A stretch of 64,000 nucleotides of DNA from Phycisphaerales bacterium. Lineage in GTDB: Bacteria > Planctomycetota > Phycisphaerae > UBA1845 > UTPLA1. Position 1 is the first letter of the stretch. Each line of letters starts with the position of its first letter. The notes below the pieces were generated by a model. That model saw nothing but the letters and a program-made list of their open reading frames with translations. It was not told where the DNA came from and made no database searches. Location: the NCBI GenBank assembly GCA_020639075.1, contig JACKHI010000002.1, positions 496,001-560,000 on the forward strand, given 5' to 3'. Shown piece by piece: positions 45,056 to 53,511 of this stretch. The position numbers and the translations under genes were made by a program.

Positions 45056-46924
45056 TTACGACTCGGTTTGCATCAAGATAGACAATGCGCCAATGCGATC
45101 TCGCGCATCGGTCGACCAGCAGCTGTCGGGATACGTCTTGACGAGAGTCTCGAATATCTCCCGGGCGTCCGACAGCAGGTGATCCTCCTGCAGTGCATCG
45201 CCATAATAGAACGTGGCTTCTGCGCCGGCCGGGCGGCCGTGCAACTGCTCGGCCGCCTTCCGCAATCGGACGATTCGTCGCGACAGGGCCGGATCCAGTA
45301 TGGCGAGCCGTACGCGGGCGTAGTCGGCGGCAACGGATCCGGGAAACGCCTCGTAGAGTTTTTCGAGGTTCCGGCAATAGTCGGGATGCGCCGGGTCGAA
45401 CGACAGCAACAGCTGAATGGGCAGGATCATTTCGTCGGGCATTCGCTGTGACGGGCCGAACACTTCGACAATTGGGCGCGGCGCATCGGGGCGGGATGCA
45501 ATCAGCATGTCGCAGAGGCGCCGTGCACGAACGAGTGTGAGATCGAGTCGCACGCCGAGCCCCTCGGACGGATCGCTTCGCTTGAACAGGGCGGCCATGC
45601 CGGCGGGGGCGCCGGCCGGTTGTGTAGCGGTGCTGCGAGGTTCGAACCGATTGATCAGCTCGTTCAGGCCCGCGATTGCGTCGTCGATTCGCCCTTGTGT
45701 TGCGTCGATGATGGCGATTCGGAGCATGGCGGGGGCCGCGACGGTTTCATTTGGAAATGACTTAACGAGCTTCTTCCAGGTCGGATAGGAGGCGACATTG
45801 GGTTCATCCGCGCGGAATTCCGCGCGTTGGGCCGACTCCAACTGGGTCTCGTCGACACGCAGATCGAGGGCGCGGCCCTTCAGATAAAGGACGTTCGCGA
45901 CATTTGGAGAAGACGGATAGGTCTCGATGTACTCGTCACAGCGATCGACGGCCTCCTGTCGGATTTTCTCGACGCGATCGAGGACCAGCGCTTCAGTCCT
46001 TGCGAGGACTTCGGCATGGATTGACTCGTAATCTCGTTCCGTCGGGTCCGTCCACTTTTCAATCGTCCGCAGGCTTGCAAGTCGGCCGATGTCCAGCGGT
46101 GCGAACAGCGATTCCTTCCCGGGACCGATGTCCATCTTGAGCAGGCGGTATTCCAACTCGTGCCGACCGACGTTCGTATGGAAGAGGATGACGGGCAGGG
46201 CGAAGAGCGTCGCGAGGACAGGGGGAATACCGCCGGGGCGATAGTCGATGAGTTTGGCGATCGCGAGGGCGGCGGCGCAAATGACGCAGGATGCAAGGAG
46301 AGCGAGCACCCACGGTGCGTAAAGCAGCGCCTGATCCTGGACCATCCTGAACGGCGAATCCGCCGGCTGCCATGACGCTGACACGAAGTAGATGGCAATC
46401 GGGAGCAGACCGATGAGGGCCGAGGCATAACGGAATCGAAACCGGAAGGGGCCTGTGCACGCGAGAATGCAGCCGATCTGCACGGTAATGCCGAGCCAGG
46501 GCATGGCGGCAAGCAGCACGATCATGGCGCAAAACGGGACTGACGCCGGTAGGCGGTAGAGGATTGCAATCAGGATCGGGATCGAGCAAAGCGATGCGAA
46601 CTGCAGTCCCATGATGACGGCGTGGAGCGGCACTTCCTGGACGGGGATGGGACGTGTGAGGAAATCGGACAGCGTGATCTGATCCGTTGCTGTCGGTGCG
46701 AATGACTTGCCGAGAATGTCGCGATATTGCGGATGCGTCCAGGGCGTCGAGTCGCCGGTGCGGAGCCAGAACGTGAAACAACAGAGACCGGCGAACAGGA
46801 GACTCAAGAGAAGGAGCATCAGCGCCGCGCGAATTCGATAGCGTCGCGCTGTTCGCGACCAGACGTCAACGACTTCCTCCGAGCCGGCCGCGTCGGGTAG
46901 TTCGGGCGTAACGATATCGCTCAT
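45056..46924 (-). CDS. Multi-pass membrane protein with C-terminal TPR-like region
   Basis: This protein has 622 residues. Hydrophobic helices occur near residues 30-55 (ALMLLLLSLLFAGLCCF), ~105-190 (several, including AMIVLLAAMPWLGITVQIG) and ~205-250. The C-terminal ~330 residues are soluble and helical, with tetratricopeptide or YfiO-like features (VDRCDEYIETYPSSPNVANV, then LYLKGRALDL, and a later EIFETLVKTYPDSCW). A scaffold in envelope assembly is plausible, but no family is certain. The start overlaps the ubiE/menG stop by four bases, so they are co-translated. Confidence 0.75.
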   Translation of the reverse strand: MSDIVTPELPDAAGSEEVVDVWSRTARRYRIRAALMLLLLSLLFAGLCCFTFWLRTGDSTPWTHPQYRDILGKSFAPTATDQITLSDFLTRPIPVQEVPLHAVIMGLQFASLCSIPILIAILYRLPASVPFCAMIVLLAAMPWLGITVQIGCILACTGPFRFRFRYASALIGLLPIAIYFVSASWQPADSPFRMVQDQALLYAPWVLALLASCVICAAALAIAKLIDYRPGGIPPVLATLFALPVILFHTNVGRHELEYRLLKMDIGPGKESLFAPLDIGRLASLRTIEKWTDPTERDYESIHAEVLARTEALVLDRVEKIRQEAVDRCDEYIETYPSSPNVANVLYLKGRALDLRVDETQLESAQRAEFRADEPNVASYPTWKKLVKSFPNETVAAPAMLRIAIIDATQGRIDDAIAGLNELINRFEPRSTATQPAGAPAGMAALFKRSDPSEGLGVRLDLTLVRARRLCDMLIASRPDAPRPIVEVFGPSQRMPDEMILPIQLLLSFDPAHPDYCRNLEKLYEAFPGSVAADYARVRLAILDPALSRRIVRLRKAAEQLHGRPAGAEATFYYGDALQEDHLLSDAREIFETLVKTYPDSCWSTDARDRIGALSILMQTES

Positions 46925-47661
46925 GGCGCATGCCCTATATACACGGTGGCGACCCCGAGAGTGAGTTGAGTGAATGTGACTCGGCTGAATCCGGCCCGTT
47001 CCATGGACCTCGCCATGCTAGGGGCGTCAAGAAATGTCGAGACGGATTGGGGGAGGTAATCGTATGCGCCGGACTTGTCCCGACTGATGATCGACGCGAC
47101 GCGCGGGAGGACATTTCGGAAGTAGAACAGATAGAGATTTCCGAGGATCCTGGTGCGCGGCATCGTGAATTCGAGGATGCAGGCGCGGCCGGCAGGTCGA
47201 AGGACACGGCGCATTTCCCGCAGACCTGCGTCGAGATCCTGGAAATTTCGAACGCCGAATGCGCAGCTGACGACATCGAACGACGCATCTTGAAAGGGCA
47301 GGCCGAGCGCGTCGGCGCGACACCATTCGACGGGGGCCGGGCGGTACGCCGCAAACGACAGCATCCCCGCGGAGAAGTCGCTGCCGACAACGCGGGCAGG
47401 GCGCGCGGACGCGAAAGCACGGGCGAAGTCGCCGGTACCGCAGGCGACGTCGAGGACTTCGTCGCTCGGCTTGATCTGTGCGAGTTCAACGGCGCGGCGG
47501 CGCCAATAGGCGTCCCGACCGGCGGAGAGCACGCGATTCACGCGTTCATAGGTCGGCGCGATGCCGTCGAACATGTGCTGGACGCGGTTCGCCTTGTCCG
47601 GCTGGGCATGCGGATCGGCGAGGCGCGTCTCGTCCCAAATCAAGGGTTTGCCTGCGGTCAT
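46921..47661 (-). CDS. ubiE: UbiE/MenG quinone C-methyltransferase
   Basis: This 246-residue enzyme methylates a demethylated quinone precursor. It has RVQHMFDGIAPTYERVNRVL near the N-terminus and motif I EVLDVACGTGDFA. VVSCAFGVRNFQDLDAGLRE and EFTMPRTRILGNLYLFYFRN follow, and SGAYDYLPQSVSTF closes the core. All are UbiE family signatures. With ubiX and ubiD nearby, a menaquinone or ubiquinone pathway is likely; which one cannot be told from this window. Confidence 0.95.
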   Translation of the reverse strand: MTAGKPLIWDETRLADPHAQPDKANRVQHMFDGIAPTYERVNRVLSAGRDAYWRRRAVELAQIKPSDEVLDVACGTGDFARAFASARPARVVGSDFSAGMLSFAAYRPAPVEWCRADALGLPFQDASFDVVSCAFGVRNFQDLDAGLREMRRVLRPAGRACILEFTMPRTRILGNLYLFYFRNVLPRVASIISRDKSGAYDYLPQSVSTFLDAPSMARSMERAGFSRVTFTQLTLGVATVYIGHAP

Positions 47662-47725
47662 ATCGGCGGGATTGTAGCGGAAAACGCGGCGGGCGAACCG
47701 TGGGGGCAGAGACGTTCGGTGAACG

Positions 47726-48274
47726 CTACAGGAATTCCAAAACGAATGAAAACACCGCGTAAAGGATTGCGGCGACGAGGCCGGCCTCTCTTGAGGGTCG
47801 CATAAGACAATAGCTGTACATAATGCCCATCAACGCAAAGGGCATGAGGAAGATCATTCGGAACCCGGCGTCGCCCCAGGTCGGTAGCTTCAGGCCGACA
47901 AGGCACGGCAGGAAGAATCCAGCAACGAATAAGAGGATCGTCGCGACAACGGTCCATCGTTGCTGGGACATGGCGACGGCGTCGGCCTTGTGGTCCGGCA
48001 TGTTCGAATGGCCCGCGCGAAGCGTCTCTGCGATCGTGAAGTGCTGTCCGCACTCCGGGCAGATACGGCCTGATAGACCGCGGACGTCGTAGTTGCAATT
48101 CGGGCAGAGGTGGCCGTCCCGATCGGGGACCGGGATTCCGTAGTCGCCGCGTTGAGAGACGCCGGGGTAATAGGGAGCCTGATAGCCGACGTTCGGGTCG
48201 ACAACGACGTCGGGCAGCGGCTCGAGGTCGATTTCAACGCGGGGGCGGGGCGGGTTGGAAGAATTGTCGGTCAT
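47726..48274 (-). CDS. Zinc-ribbon membrane protein, first of two paralogues
   Basis: This protein has 182 residues. The N-terminal half is soluble and contains LCPNCNYDVRGLSGRICPEC, then GQHFT, a double CxxC zinc ribbon. The C-terminal half has three hydrophobic helices (ATILLFVAGFFLPCLVGL, IFLMPFALMGIMYSYCL, VAAILYAVFSFVLEF). The neighbouring gene at 48347 encodes a paralogue with the same ribbon and layout. Such proteins are typical of Planctomycetota; function is unknown. Confidence 0.8.
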   Translation of the reverse strand: MTDNSSNPPRPRVEIDLEPLPDVVVDPNVGYQAPYYPGVSQRGDYGIPVPDRDGHLCPNCNYDVRGLSGRICPECGQHFTIAETLRAGHSNMPDHKADAVAMSQQRWTVVATILLFVAGFFLPCLVGLKLPTWGDAGFRMIFLMPFALMGIMYSYCLMRPSREAGLVAAILYAVFSFVLEFL

Positions 48275-48346
48275 TGAGTCGGCTGGCGTCGGGTTTTCCG
48301 TTCGAGAAGATTGTATCGGGTCGCGGAGTGTCCGGTTTTTGGGGGC

Positions 48347-48871
48347 CTACAGGAGGATCGCGGCGTCGATGCAAGTTATGAGTCCGACGTACAACATCGT
48401 CGCGGTCTTCGCTGATCGTGCCTTGGTCCATCCTCTCATCGAATGGAAATAGACGCCGGCCCCGACGAACACGCTCGCGTAAAACATCTGTCCGAACAGT
48501 GTGAACGATGTGGGGGCCGACCAGGTTAGCAAATTGGGGGAAATGAACGCCAGAATGAAGATCCCGACGCAAATCGCAAATATGCGTTTGTCGCGCCGAA
48601 TTGCGGCGTCGTCCATTGCCATGAGCGGGTCATGTGACAAGCCGGCGAGGTGGGCTTCACCGACGGTGAACTTATGGCCGCATTCGGGGCATTTTCGGCC
48701 CGGCTGGCCGCGAAGGTCATAGTCGCAATCCGGACATTGATAACCCGGGCGATTCGGCACGAAGCTGTGGAAGGGCTCGTTCAAAACAGTGGGACGCGGA
48801 TAATGCGCGGTCGTCGATTCGATCGCGAGCGGCTCCAGCTCGATTAGTTTCACACTTACAGGTTGCGACAT
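48347..48871 (-). CDS. Zinc-ribbon membrane protein, second of two paralogues
   Basis: This 174-residue protein has YQCPDCDYDLRGQPGRKCPE, then CGHKFT, the same zinc ribbon as its neighbour, followed by three membrane helices (FAICVGIFILAFISPNLL, LFGQMFYASVFVGAGVYF, ATMLYVGLITCIDAAIL). The two genes are 72 bases apart and probably arose by duplication. They lie between ubiE and ubiD in the quinone region, but a role in that pathway is not implied by sequence alone. Confidence 0.8.
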   Translation of the reverse strand: MSQPVSVKLIELEPLAIESTTAHYPRPTVLNEPFHSFVPNRPGYQCPDCDYDLRGQPGRKCPECGHKFTVGEAHLAGLSHDPLMAMDDAAIRRDKRIFAICVGIFILAFISPNLLTWSAPTSFTLFGQMFYASVFVGAGVYFHSMRGWTKARSAKTATMLYVGLITCIDAAILL

Positions 48872-48886
48872 TGGTTGTCTTCCGCG

Positions 48887-50506
48887 TTAATCCAGCCCGT
48901 ATTCATTCCAGCGACGATCGACCAGGCGTGAGATTTCCTCGTTCATCGCCAGGAGTTTGGGCCACTCCCGTACAACCCCTTCTCCCGGAATTTTGCGCGT
49001 CGCATCGATGCCGATCTTGCTACCGGCGCCGCAGTAGGGGGCCGCATGATCAAGTATATCCAGCGGGCCTTCGACGATGAACGTATCTCGTCGCGGATCG
49101 ACGTTGGCGCCGACGTGGAACATCACGGCCTGTTCGTCGTGAACATTGACGTCTTCGTCAACAATGATGACGAACTTCGTGAATGACATCTGGCCGGCGC
49201 CCCAGACGGCACTGGCGACGCGACGCGCCTGGTAGGGGTATTCCTTTCTGATCTTGATGAACGCGAAGTTGTGGAATGCGCCCCAGCGAGGCAGGTGGTA
49301 GTCGATGACGTCGGGAATGAGCATCTTCAGCAGCGGGAGAAATACGCGCTCCGTGGCTTTGCCCATGTAGTAGTCTTCCATCGGGGGCAGGCCGACGATG
49401 GTCGTGGGGTAGATGGGGTTCTTGCGATGCGTGATCGCCGTGATGCGGATTGTTGGGAATTGATCCGCAAGGCTGTAGAAGCCGGTGTGATCGCCGAATG
49501 GTCCTTCACGGTCTTTTTGCCAGGGGCTGACGAGTCCTTCGATGACGATTTCGGCATTGGCGGGGACGTCGATAGGGACGCTAACGCCGGGGCATAGCGG
49601 GATTCCGCCGTCGTTGAGGAATCCGGCGAAGAGCAATTCGCTGACGCTCGGCGGAAGCGGGCAGGTGGCGGCATAGGGTAGGACGCTTTCACCACCTAGG
49701 ACGATGGCGATCGGCATTTCCTTCCCTTGCGCGGCCCACATCCGCTGATGCCGTGCGCCGTCGTGATGCATATGGCAGTGGAAGAGCGCCGATTTCGGGC
49801 CGGTGACCTGGATGCGGTACATACCGATGTTGGGCTCGGAGCCGTCGGGAGCGGTCGTGTAGATCCCGGCGAGCGTGATGTAGCGACCGGCGGGTTTGTC
49901 GCTGACGGACGAGGCGGGGCCGCTGTTCGGGCCGCCGATGGTCTGTCGGTGTTTTGCGGAAGGCGGCGTCGCGTGATCGCCGACGCTGACGCTTTCGTCG
50001 GTTCCAGCGTCGTGGGGCCAGCATTTGATGATCGGAAGCTTGAAGAGGTCAGCATCGTCGGTATGGACTACTTCCTGGCAGGGACCTCGTTTGACGCGCT
50101 TGGGCGCGTAGCCGGCGATTTTGGCGAGTTCGGGCAGCATTTTCATTTTCTCGACGAGGGTCGAGGGCGGCTGCGGCTTCGCGAGTTTCTCAACGCGGGC
50201 GGCAAGGGAATCGAAGTCGTCACAACCGAGGGCGATTCGCATACGGGCGTAACTTCCGAAGAGGTTGATGGCGACGGGAATGTCGCTGCCCTGGACATTT
50301 TCGAAGAGGAGTGCATGTCCGCCGGTGGCGCCGTGGACAGGATCCGTCGCCGGGGCGCCGGCGAGGCCCTCGGGGCAGGGGGATTTGGAAACACGATCGG
50401 TGATTTCCGTGATCTCCAGTTCGGGGCTGACCTGGGCGGAGACGCGTTTGAGTTGACCCGCATGGTCGAGCGCTTCGACGAACGATCTGAGATTTGAAAA
50501 GGGCAC
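48887..50506 (-). CDS. ubiD: UbiD family prFMN-dependent decarboxylase
   Basis: This 539-residue enzyme removes a carboxyl group from an aromatic quinone precursor using the cofactor made by UbiX. The N-terminus (FSNLRSFVEALDHAGQLKRV) matches UbiD. Further features are GAAGGH-like GATGGHALLFENVQGSD, an IGMYRIQV segment with the metal/cofactor contacts, HMHHDGARHQRMW, and the conserved DREGPFGDHTGFYS with the catalytic Glu region. Length is slightly above the usual ~500. The gene is divergent from metK. Confidence 0.93.
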   Translation of the reverse strand: MPFSNLRSFVEALDHAGQLKRVSAQVSPELEITEITDRVSKSPCPEGLAGAPATDPVHGATGGHALLFENVQGSDIPVAINLFGSYARMRIALGCDDFDSLAARVEKLAKPQPPSTLVEKMKMLPELAKIAGYAPKRVKRGPCQEVVHTDDADLFKLPIIKCWPHDAGTDESVSVGDHATPPSAKHRQTIGGPNSGPASSVSDKPAGRYITLAGIYTTAPDGSEPNIGMYRIQVTGPKSALFHCHMHHDGARHQRMWAAQGKEMPIAIVLGGESVLPYAATCPLPPSVSELLFAGFLNDGGIPLCPGVSVPIDVPANAEIVIEGLVSPWQKDREGPFGDHTGFYSLADQFPTIRITAITHRKNPIYPTTIVGLPPMEDYYMGKATERVFLPLLKMLIPDVIDYHLPRWGAFHNFAFIKIRKEYPYQARRVASAVWGAGQMSFTKFVIIVDEDVNVHDEQAVMFHVGANVDPRRDTFIVEGPLDILDHAAPYCGAGSKIGIDATRKIPGEGVVREWPKLLAMNEEISRLVDRRWNEYGLD

Positions 50507-50756
50507 GGAATGCTCCTGAGTGGCCGGTGGGGACCGGTTCGAGCCAGTTGTGAGAATCCGCCATCCGTCGGCAGGATGCGGTAGTTATAGCGATGGAGGC
50601 TCGTTTTCGCAGCGCCGGATGCGGAGAGGCCGCGGGTCGGTCTTGTCATGCGACGTGTGTCGCCTTAGTATCCTTGGCCCGATATCCAATTTATCCTGGA
50701 TCTTCTCTCTTACAGAGTTTCCCGGAATACCAAGACAGGCATCGAAGGAGTCATTC

Positions 50757-51998
50757 GTGGCGAAAGCGCAGCAGAACGGTCGGGATCGATATGTATTCAC
50801 GTCAGAGTCCGTCAGCATGGGTCACCCCGACAAGGTCGCTGATCAGATTTCCGACAGCGTGCTGGATGCGTTGTTGGCGAAGGATCCGGCGGCGCGCGTC
50901 GCATGCGAGACTATGGTGACGACGGGACTCGTTGTCGTCAGCGGCGAAGTGACGGTCCACAACAAGGAAGCTGAGTTGGCGCTTGGCAATATCGAGGATG
51001 TGATTCGCGACACGATCAAGAGGATCGGATACACGGATCCCGAGTGCCAATTCGACTACAAGAGCTGCGCCGTTATTCGCACGATTCACAGCCAGTCCGC
51101 GGACATTTCGCAGGGCGTCGATTCCGGCAAGAAGAAGGAGCAGGGTGCAGGCGATCAGGGCATCATGTTCGGCTTTGCCTGTAAGGAAACCAAAGCGCTG
51201 ATGCCGTTGCCGATTCATCTGAGCCATCGGCTCGTGGAGCGCATGGCAAACGTTCGTGAGTCCGGCGAACTCGCGTGGCTGCGACCGGACAGCAAGAGCC
51301 AGGTGTCGATCGAGTATGACGGGCACAAGCCGATTCGCGTCACAAGCGTCGTCATTTCGACGCAACATCAGGCCCTTCCCGAGTTGTTGGGCAAGGACGG
51401 CAATGTCAACGATAAGTTCCGCAAGGCGATCATCGACAAGATCATCAAGCCGGTGATTCAGGCCGAAGCGCCTGAGCTCTGGAACAACAATATTACGTTC
51501 CACATCAACCCGACCGGTCGTTTCGTCATCGGCGGGCCGCACGGCGACGCCGGCCTGACGGGGCGGAAGATCATCGTCGACACGTACGGCGGACGCGGAT
51601 CGCACGGCGGCGGGGCGTTCAGCGGCAAGGATCCGTCGAAGGTGGATCGATCGGCCGCCTACATGGCGCGGCATATCGCGAAGAACATCGTGGCGGCGGA
51701 TCTGGCGGACGTCTGCCAGGTGCAGTTGTCATACGCGATCGGCGTGGCGGAGCCGATCAGCGTCAACGTGAAGACGGAAGGCACGTCGAAGATCCCGGAA
51801 TACCAGATCGAGAAGCTGATTCGCGAGCACTTCCCGCTGACGCCCGCAGGCATCATCAAGTACCTGAACCTGAAGCGCCCGATCTACCGGCAGACGGCGG
51901 CACACGGTCACTTCGGCCGTTCGGGCGCTGCGTTCACGTGGGAGAAGACGAACGTCGCGCCGAAGCTGAAGGCGGCGGCGAAGAAGCTCGCGGTGTGA
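50757..51998 (+). CDS. metK: S-adenosylmethionine synthetase
   Basis: This 413-residue enzyme makes SAM from methionine and ATP. I chose GTG 50757, which has AGGAG seven bases upstream and starts the conserved VFTSESVSMGHPDKVADQIS; an open frame runs back to 50520 but is not family-like. The flexible-loop GAGDQGIMFG (130-139) and the phosphate-binding GGRGSHGGGAFSGKD are present. Spacing to the divergent ubiD is about 250 bases; I saw no SAM riboswitch there. A strong terminator follows. With metH in the window it serves the methionine/SAM cycle. Confidence 0.98.
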   Translation: MAKAQQNGRDRYVFTSESVSMGHPDKVADQISDSVLDALLAKDPAARVACETMVTTGLVVVSGEVTVHNKEAELALGNIEDVIRDTIKRIGYTDPECQFDYKSCAVIRTIHSQSADISQGVDSGKKKEQGAGDQGIMFGFACKETKALMPLPIHLSHRLVERMANVRESGELAWLRPDSKSQVSIEYDGHKPIRVTSVVISTQHQALPELLGKDGNVNDKFRKAIIDKIIKPVIQAEAPELWNNNITFHINPTGRFVIGGPHGDAGLTGRKIIVDTYGGRGSHGGGAFSGKDPSKVDRSAAYMARHIAKNIVAADLADVCQVQLSYAIGVAEPISVNVKTEGTSKIPEYQIEKLIREHFPLTPAGIIKYLNLKRPIYRQTAAHGHFGRSGAAFTWEKTNVAPKLKAAAKKLAV

Positions 51999-52031
51999 TT
52001 CGCGGACTTCGATAGCACAATCGATAACGAG

Positions 52032-52069
52032 GCCGGAGCGGTGACTACGCCGCTCCGGCTTCTTTTTTT
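52032..52069 (+). terminator. Strong intrinsic terminator downstream of metK
   Basis: A perfect 10-bp stem (GCCGGAGCGG/CCGCTCCGGC) with an 8-base loop is followed by TTCTTTTTTT, 34 bases after the metK stop. Confidence 0.9.
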
Positions 52070-52228
52070 GCGTTTGGACAATGATGGTTGTAGCGGACTT
52101 CTTGGGACGACCTGCCGTGCGTTCGCGCAGCGTGTTGAGCCGACTGTTCCAGCTTCGTGCCGCGGGCGCGGTCTGTTATGCCTTGGGTCCGGCGGACACG
52201 CTCGCGCCGGATGTGGGAGGGCGCCACG

Positions 52229-52711
52229 TCATATCTTGAGGGCGATGCCGCGGATGGTGCCCTCGAACGCCATCACGTTGTTGACGAATGCCTGCACGGC
52301 GCACGTGTATCGGCGTGTACGTGGTTCGACAACGTGGGCGATGAGGAGGATTCTTGCGGGAGGATAGACAGACTCGCGGAATTTTGCGTCGGTGATCCCG
52401 CCGAACCCCATGATGCCGAAATCGTCTTCGTAGAGCATTTTCTGGGTGAACGCGGACAGCTGTGCGGCGGCTTCCACCATGAGTACGCCGGGAAAGATGG
52501 CCTGCTTGGGCATGTGGCCGCGACACCACCATTCGTCTTCGCGAATATCGCGGACGGCGGCGAACAATCTGGCGTCCTTGTCGATGTGAACAACGGAATC
52601 GAGCTGGGAGAATTCGAAGCGTTGCGGAAGGAGTTCATAGATCCTATCGCGATCGTAAAGGACGTTGTCGCAGTCGATCTGGGTGGGCTCAATGAAGGCG
52701 GCTGGGGGCAT
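52229..52711 (-). CDS. FabZ/FabA-like hydroxyacyl-ACP dehydratase
   Basis: This 160-residue hot-dog fold enzyme has the catalytic pair in CRGHMPKQAIFPGVLMVEAA (His66, Glu80), the FabZ consensus. The N-terminal part (YELLPQRFEFSQLD) matches the FabZ pre-strand 'llPHRyPfllvD' loosely. It should dehydrate 3-hydroxyacyl-ACP in fatty acid elongation; it is less typical than main FabZ enzymes, so a role in a specialised lipid pathway is possible. No other fatty-acid genes are adjacent. Confidence 0.88.
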   Translation of the reverse strand: MPPAAFIEPTQIDCDNVLYDRDRIYELLPQRFEFSQLDSVVHIDKDARLFAAVRDIREDEWWCRGHMPKQAIFPGVLMVEAAAQLSAFTQKMLYEDDFGIMGFGGITDAKFRESVYPPARILLIAHVVEPRTRRYTCAVQAFVNNVMAFEGTIRGIALKI

Positions 52712-52898
52712 GCACTAACTCCGGGAGCAGCAAACGCAACGTGTGGGCTTGGCCCAGTGCATGCGTCTCGCAAGGGTGGAATCGGGGTACGCTATCCGGG
52801 ATGCGGTCAGAGTCTGTTCTGACGGGAAATAAACGGGGCCGATGTGCGGGACAATTCCCGCTACACGGCCCTTAGGGAATCTCTTTGCTCGGCTCGCG

Positions 52899-53075
52899 TC
52901 AATGTTCAGATGCGCGAGACTCAAGGATGCCCTTTCGGACTTCCTGAGCGGCGTTTTTGATGTCCTGCATCGTTTTTCGGACACGTGTGCCGGCTGCTTT
53001 GTTGCCGCCTTCGGCTTTCGCAATGTCATCCGCACACGTTTCCACAAGTTGCTTGAGGCGTTCGTATGCCTCCAT
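52899..53075 (-). CDS. Histone H1-like protein (Hc1 family)
   Basis: This 58-residue protein starts at ATG 53075 with AAGGAG upstream. The sequence MEAYERLKQLVETCADDIAK, then AEGGNKAAGTRVRKTMQDIK, then AAQEVRKGIL is the core of chlamydial and planctomycetal Hc1 proteins, which bind and compact DNA. It lacks the long Lys/Ala-rich tail of chlamydial Hc1. It is divergent from rpmH. Two perfect 6-bp hairpins lie downstream (52846-52861, 52806-52823). Confidence 0.85.
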   Translation of the reverse strand: MEAYERLKQLVETCADDIAKAEGGNKAAGTRVRKTMQDIKNAAQEVRKGILESRASEH

Positions 53076-53248
53076 GGGCTGGACTCCTTGGGTATTGGGG
53101 TAAGAACCGGCGGCCCGTCCGCCGGGGGCGTTTCCGTCGGCGGGAAGTCTAGCAGGGGCCCTGACGGGCTGCAAACGCGATTTCGAACAAAATCGTCGAT
53201 TCCGAGTTGGTATCGCGGGTTGGCGAGGGCGCCGGGCGAATTCGGCCC

Positions 53249-53298
53249 TTGCCTCGCTGTCGATCTTGGCCTATATTCCCGGGTTTTCGCGAAACCCG
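53249..53298 (+). promoter_or_regulatory. Probable rpmH promoter with stem-loop at the start point
   Basis: TTGCCT (53249-53254) and TATATT (53272-53277) are 17 bases apart. A perfect stem (CGGGTTT...AAACCCG, 53280-53298) begins where transcription should start, so the leader RNA may fold or the palindrome may bind a regulator. Confidence 0.5.
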
Positions 53299-53328
53299 TA
53301 CGTCGACCTTAGACGAGGATGAGACCCC

Positions 53329-53511
53329 GTGCATTATCCACATCGAATCAGTCATCGTAAGCGTGCCCGCAAGCAGGGCTTTCGCGCCCGAATGCGTCGC
53401 GCCGGCGGTCGAAAGCTCATTTCCCGCAAGCGTCAGCGCGGTCGCCGCGTGAACGTGAAGGGGTTGTAAGGCCTCATCGCTTAACGGTTTGCGCTGAACT
53501 CACCAGCTAAA
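53329..53511 (+). CDS. rpmH: Ribosomal protein L34, with C-terminal extension or frameshift
   Basis: The start GTG 53329 follows GAGG. The protein reads HYPHRISHRKRARKQGFRAR, then MRRAGGRKLISRKRQRGRR, the unmistakable L34 signature. As read, the frame continues after VNVKG for 15 more residues to TAA at 53511, giving 60 residues instead of the usual 44-47. The extension begins in a run of five G (53460-53464). One G fewer would end the protein at VNVKGL with TAA at 53468-53470, the usual length. Either a natural extension or a one-base homopolymer error is possible. L34 is part of the 50S subunit. Neither rnpA nor dnaA is adjacent. Confidence 0.9.

Noticed and set aside
50507..50756. Possible SAM riboswitch before metK
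   Set aside because: The 250-base leader contains no recognisable SAM-I, SAM-II or SAH core.
50520..50756. N-terminal extension of MetK
   Set aside because: The family N-terminus and an AGGAG site place the start at GTG 50757.
53334..53342. Perfect DnaA-box sequence TTATCCACA at the rpmH start
   Set aside because: It is explained by the conserved L34 codons for Tyr-Pro-His, no second box lies nearby and dnaA, dnaN and rnpA are absent, so there is no case for an origin.
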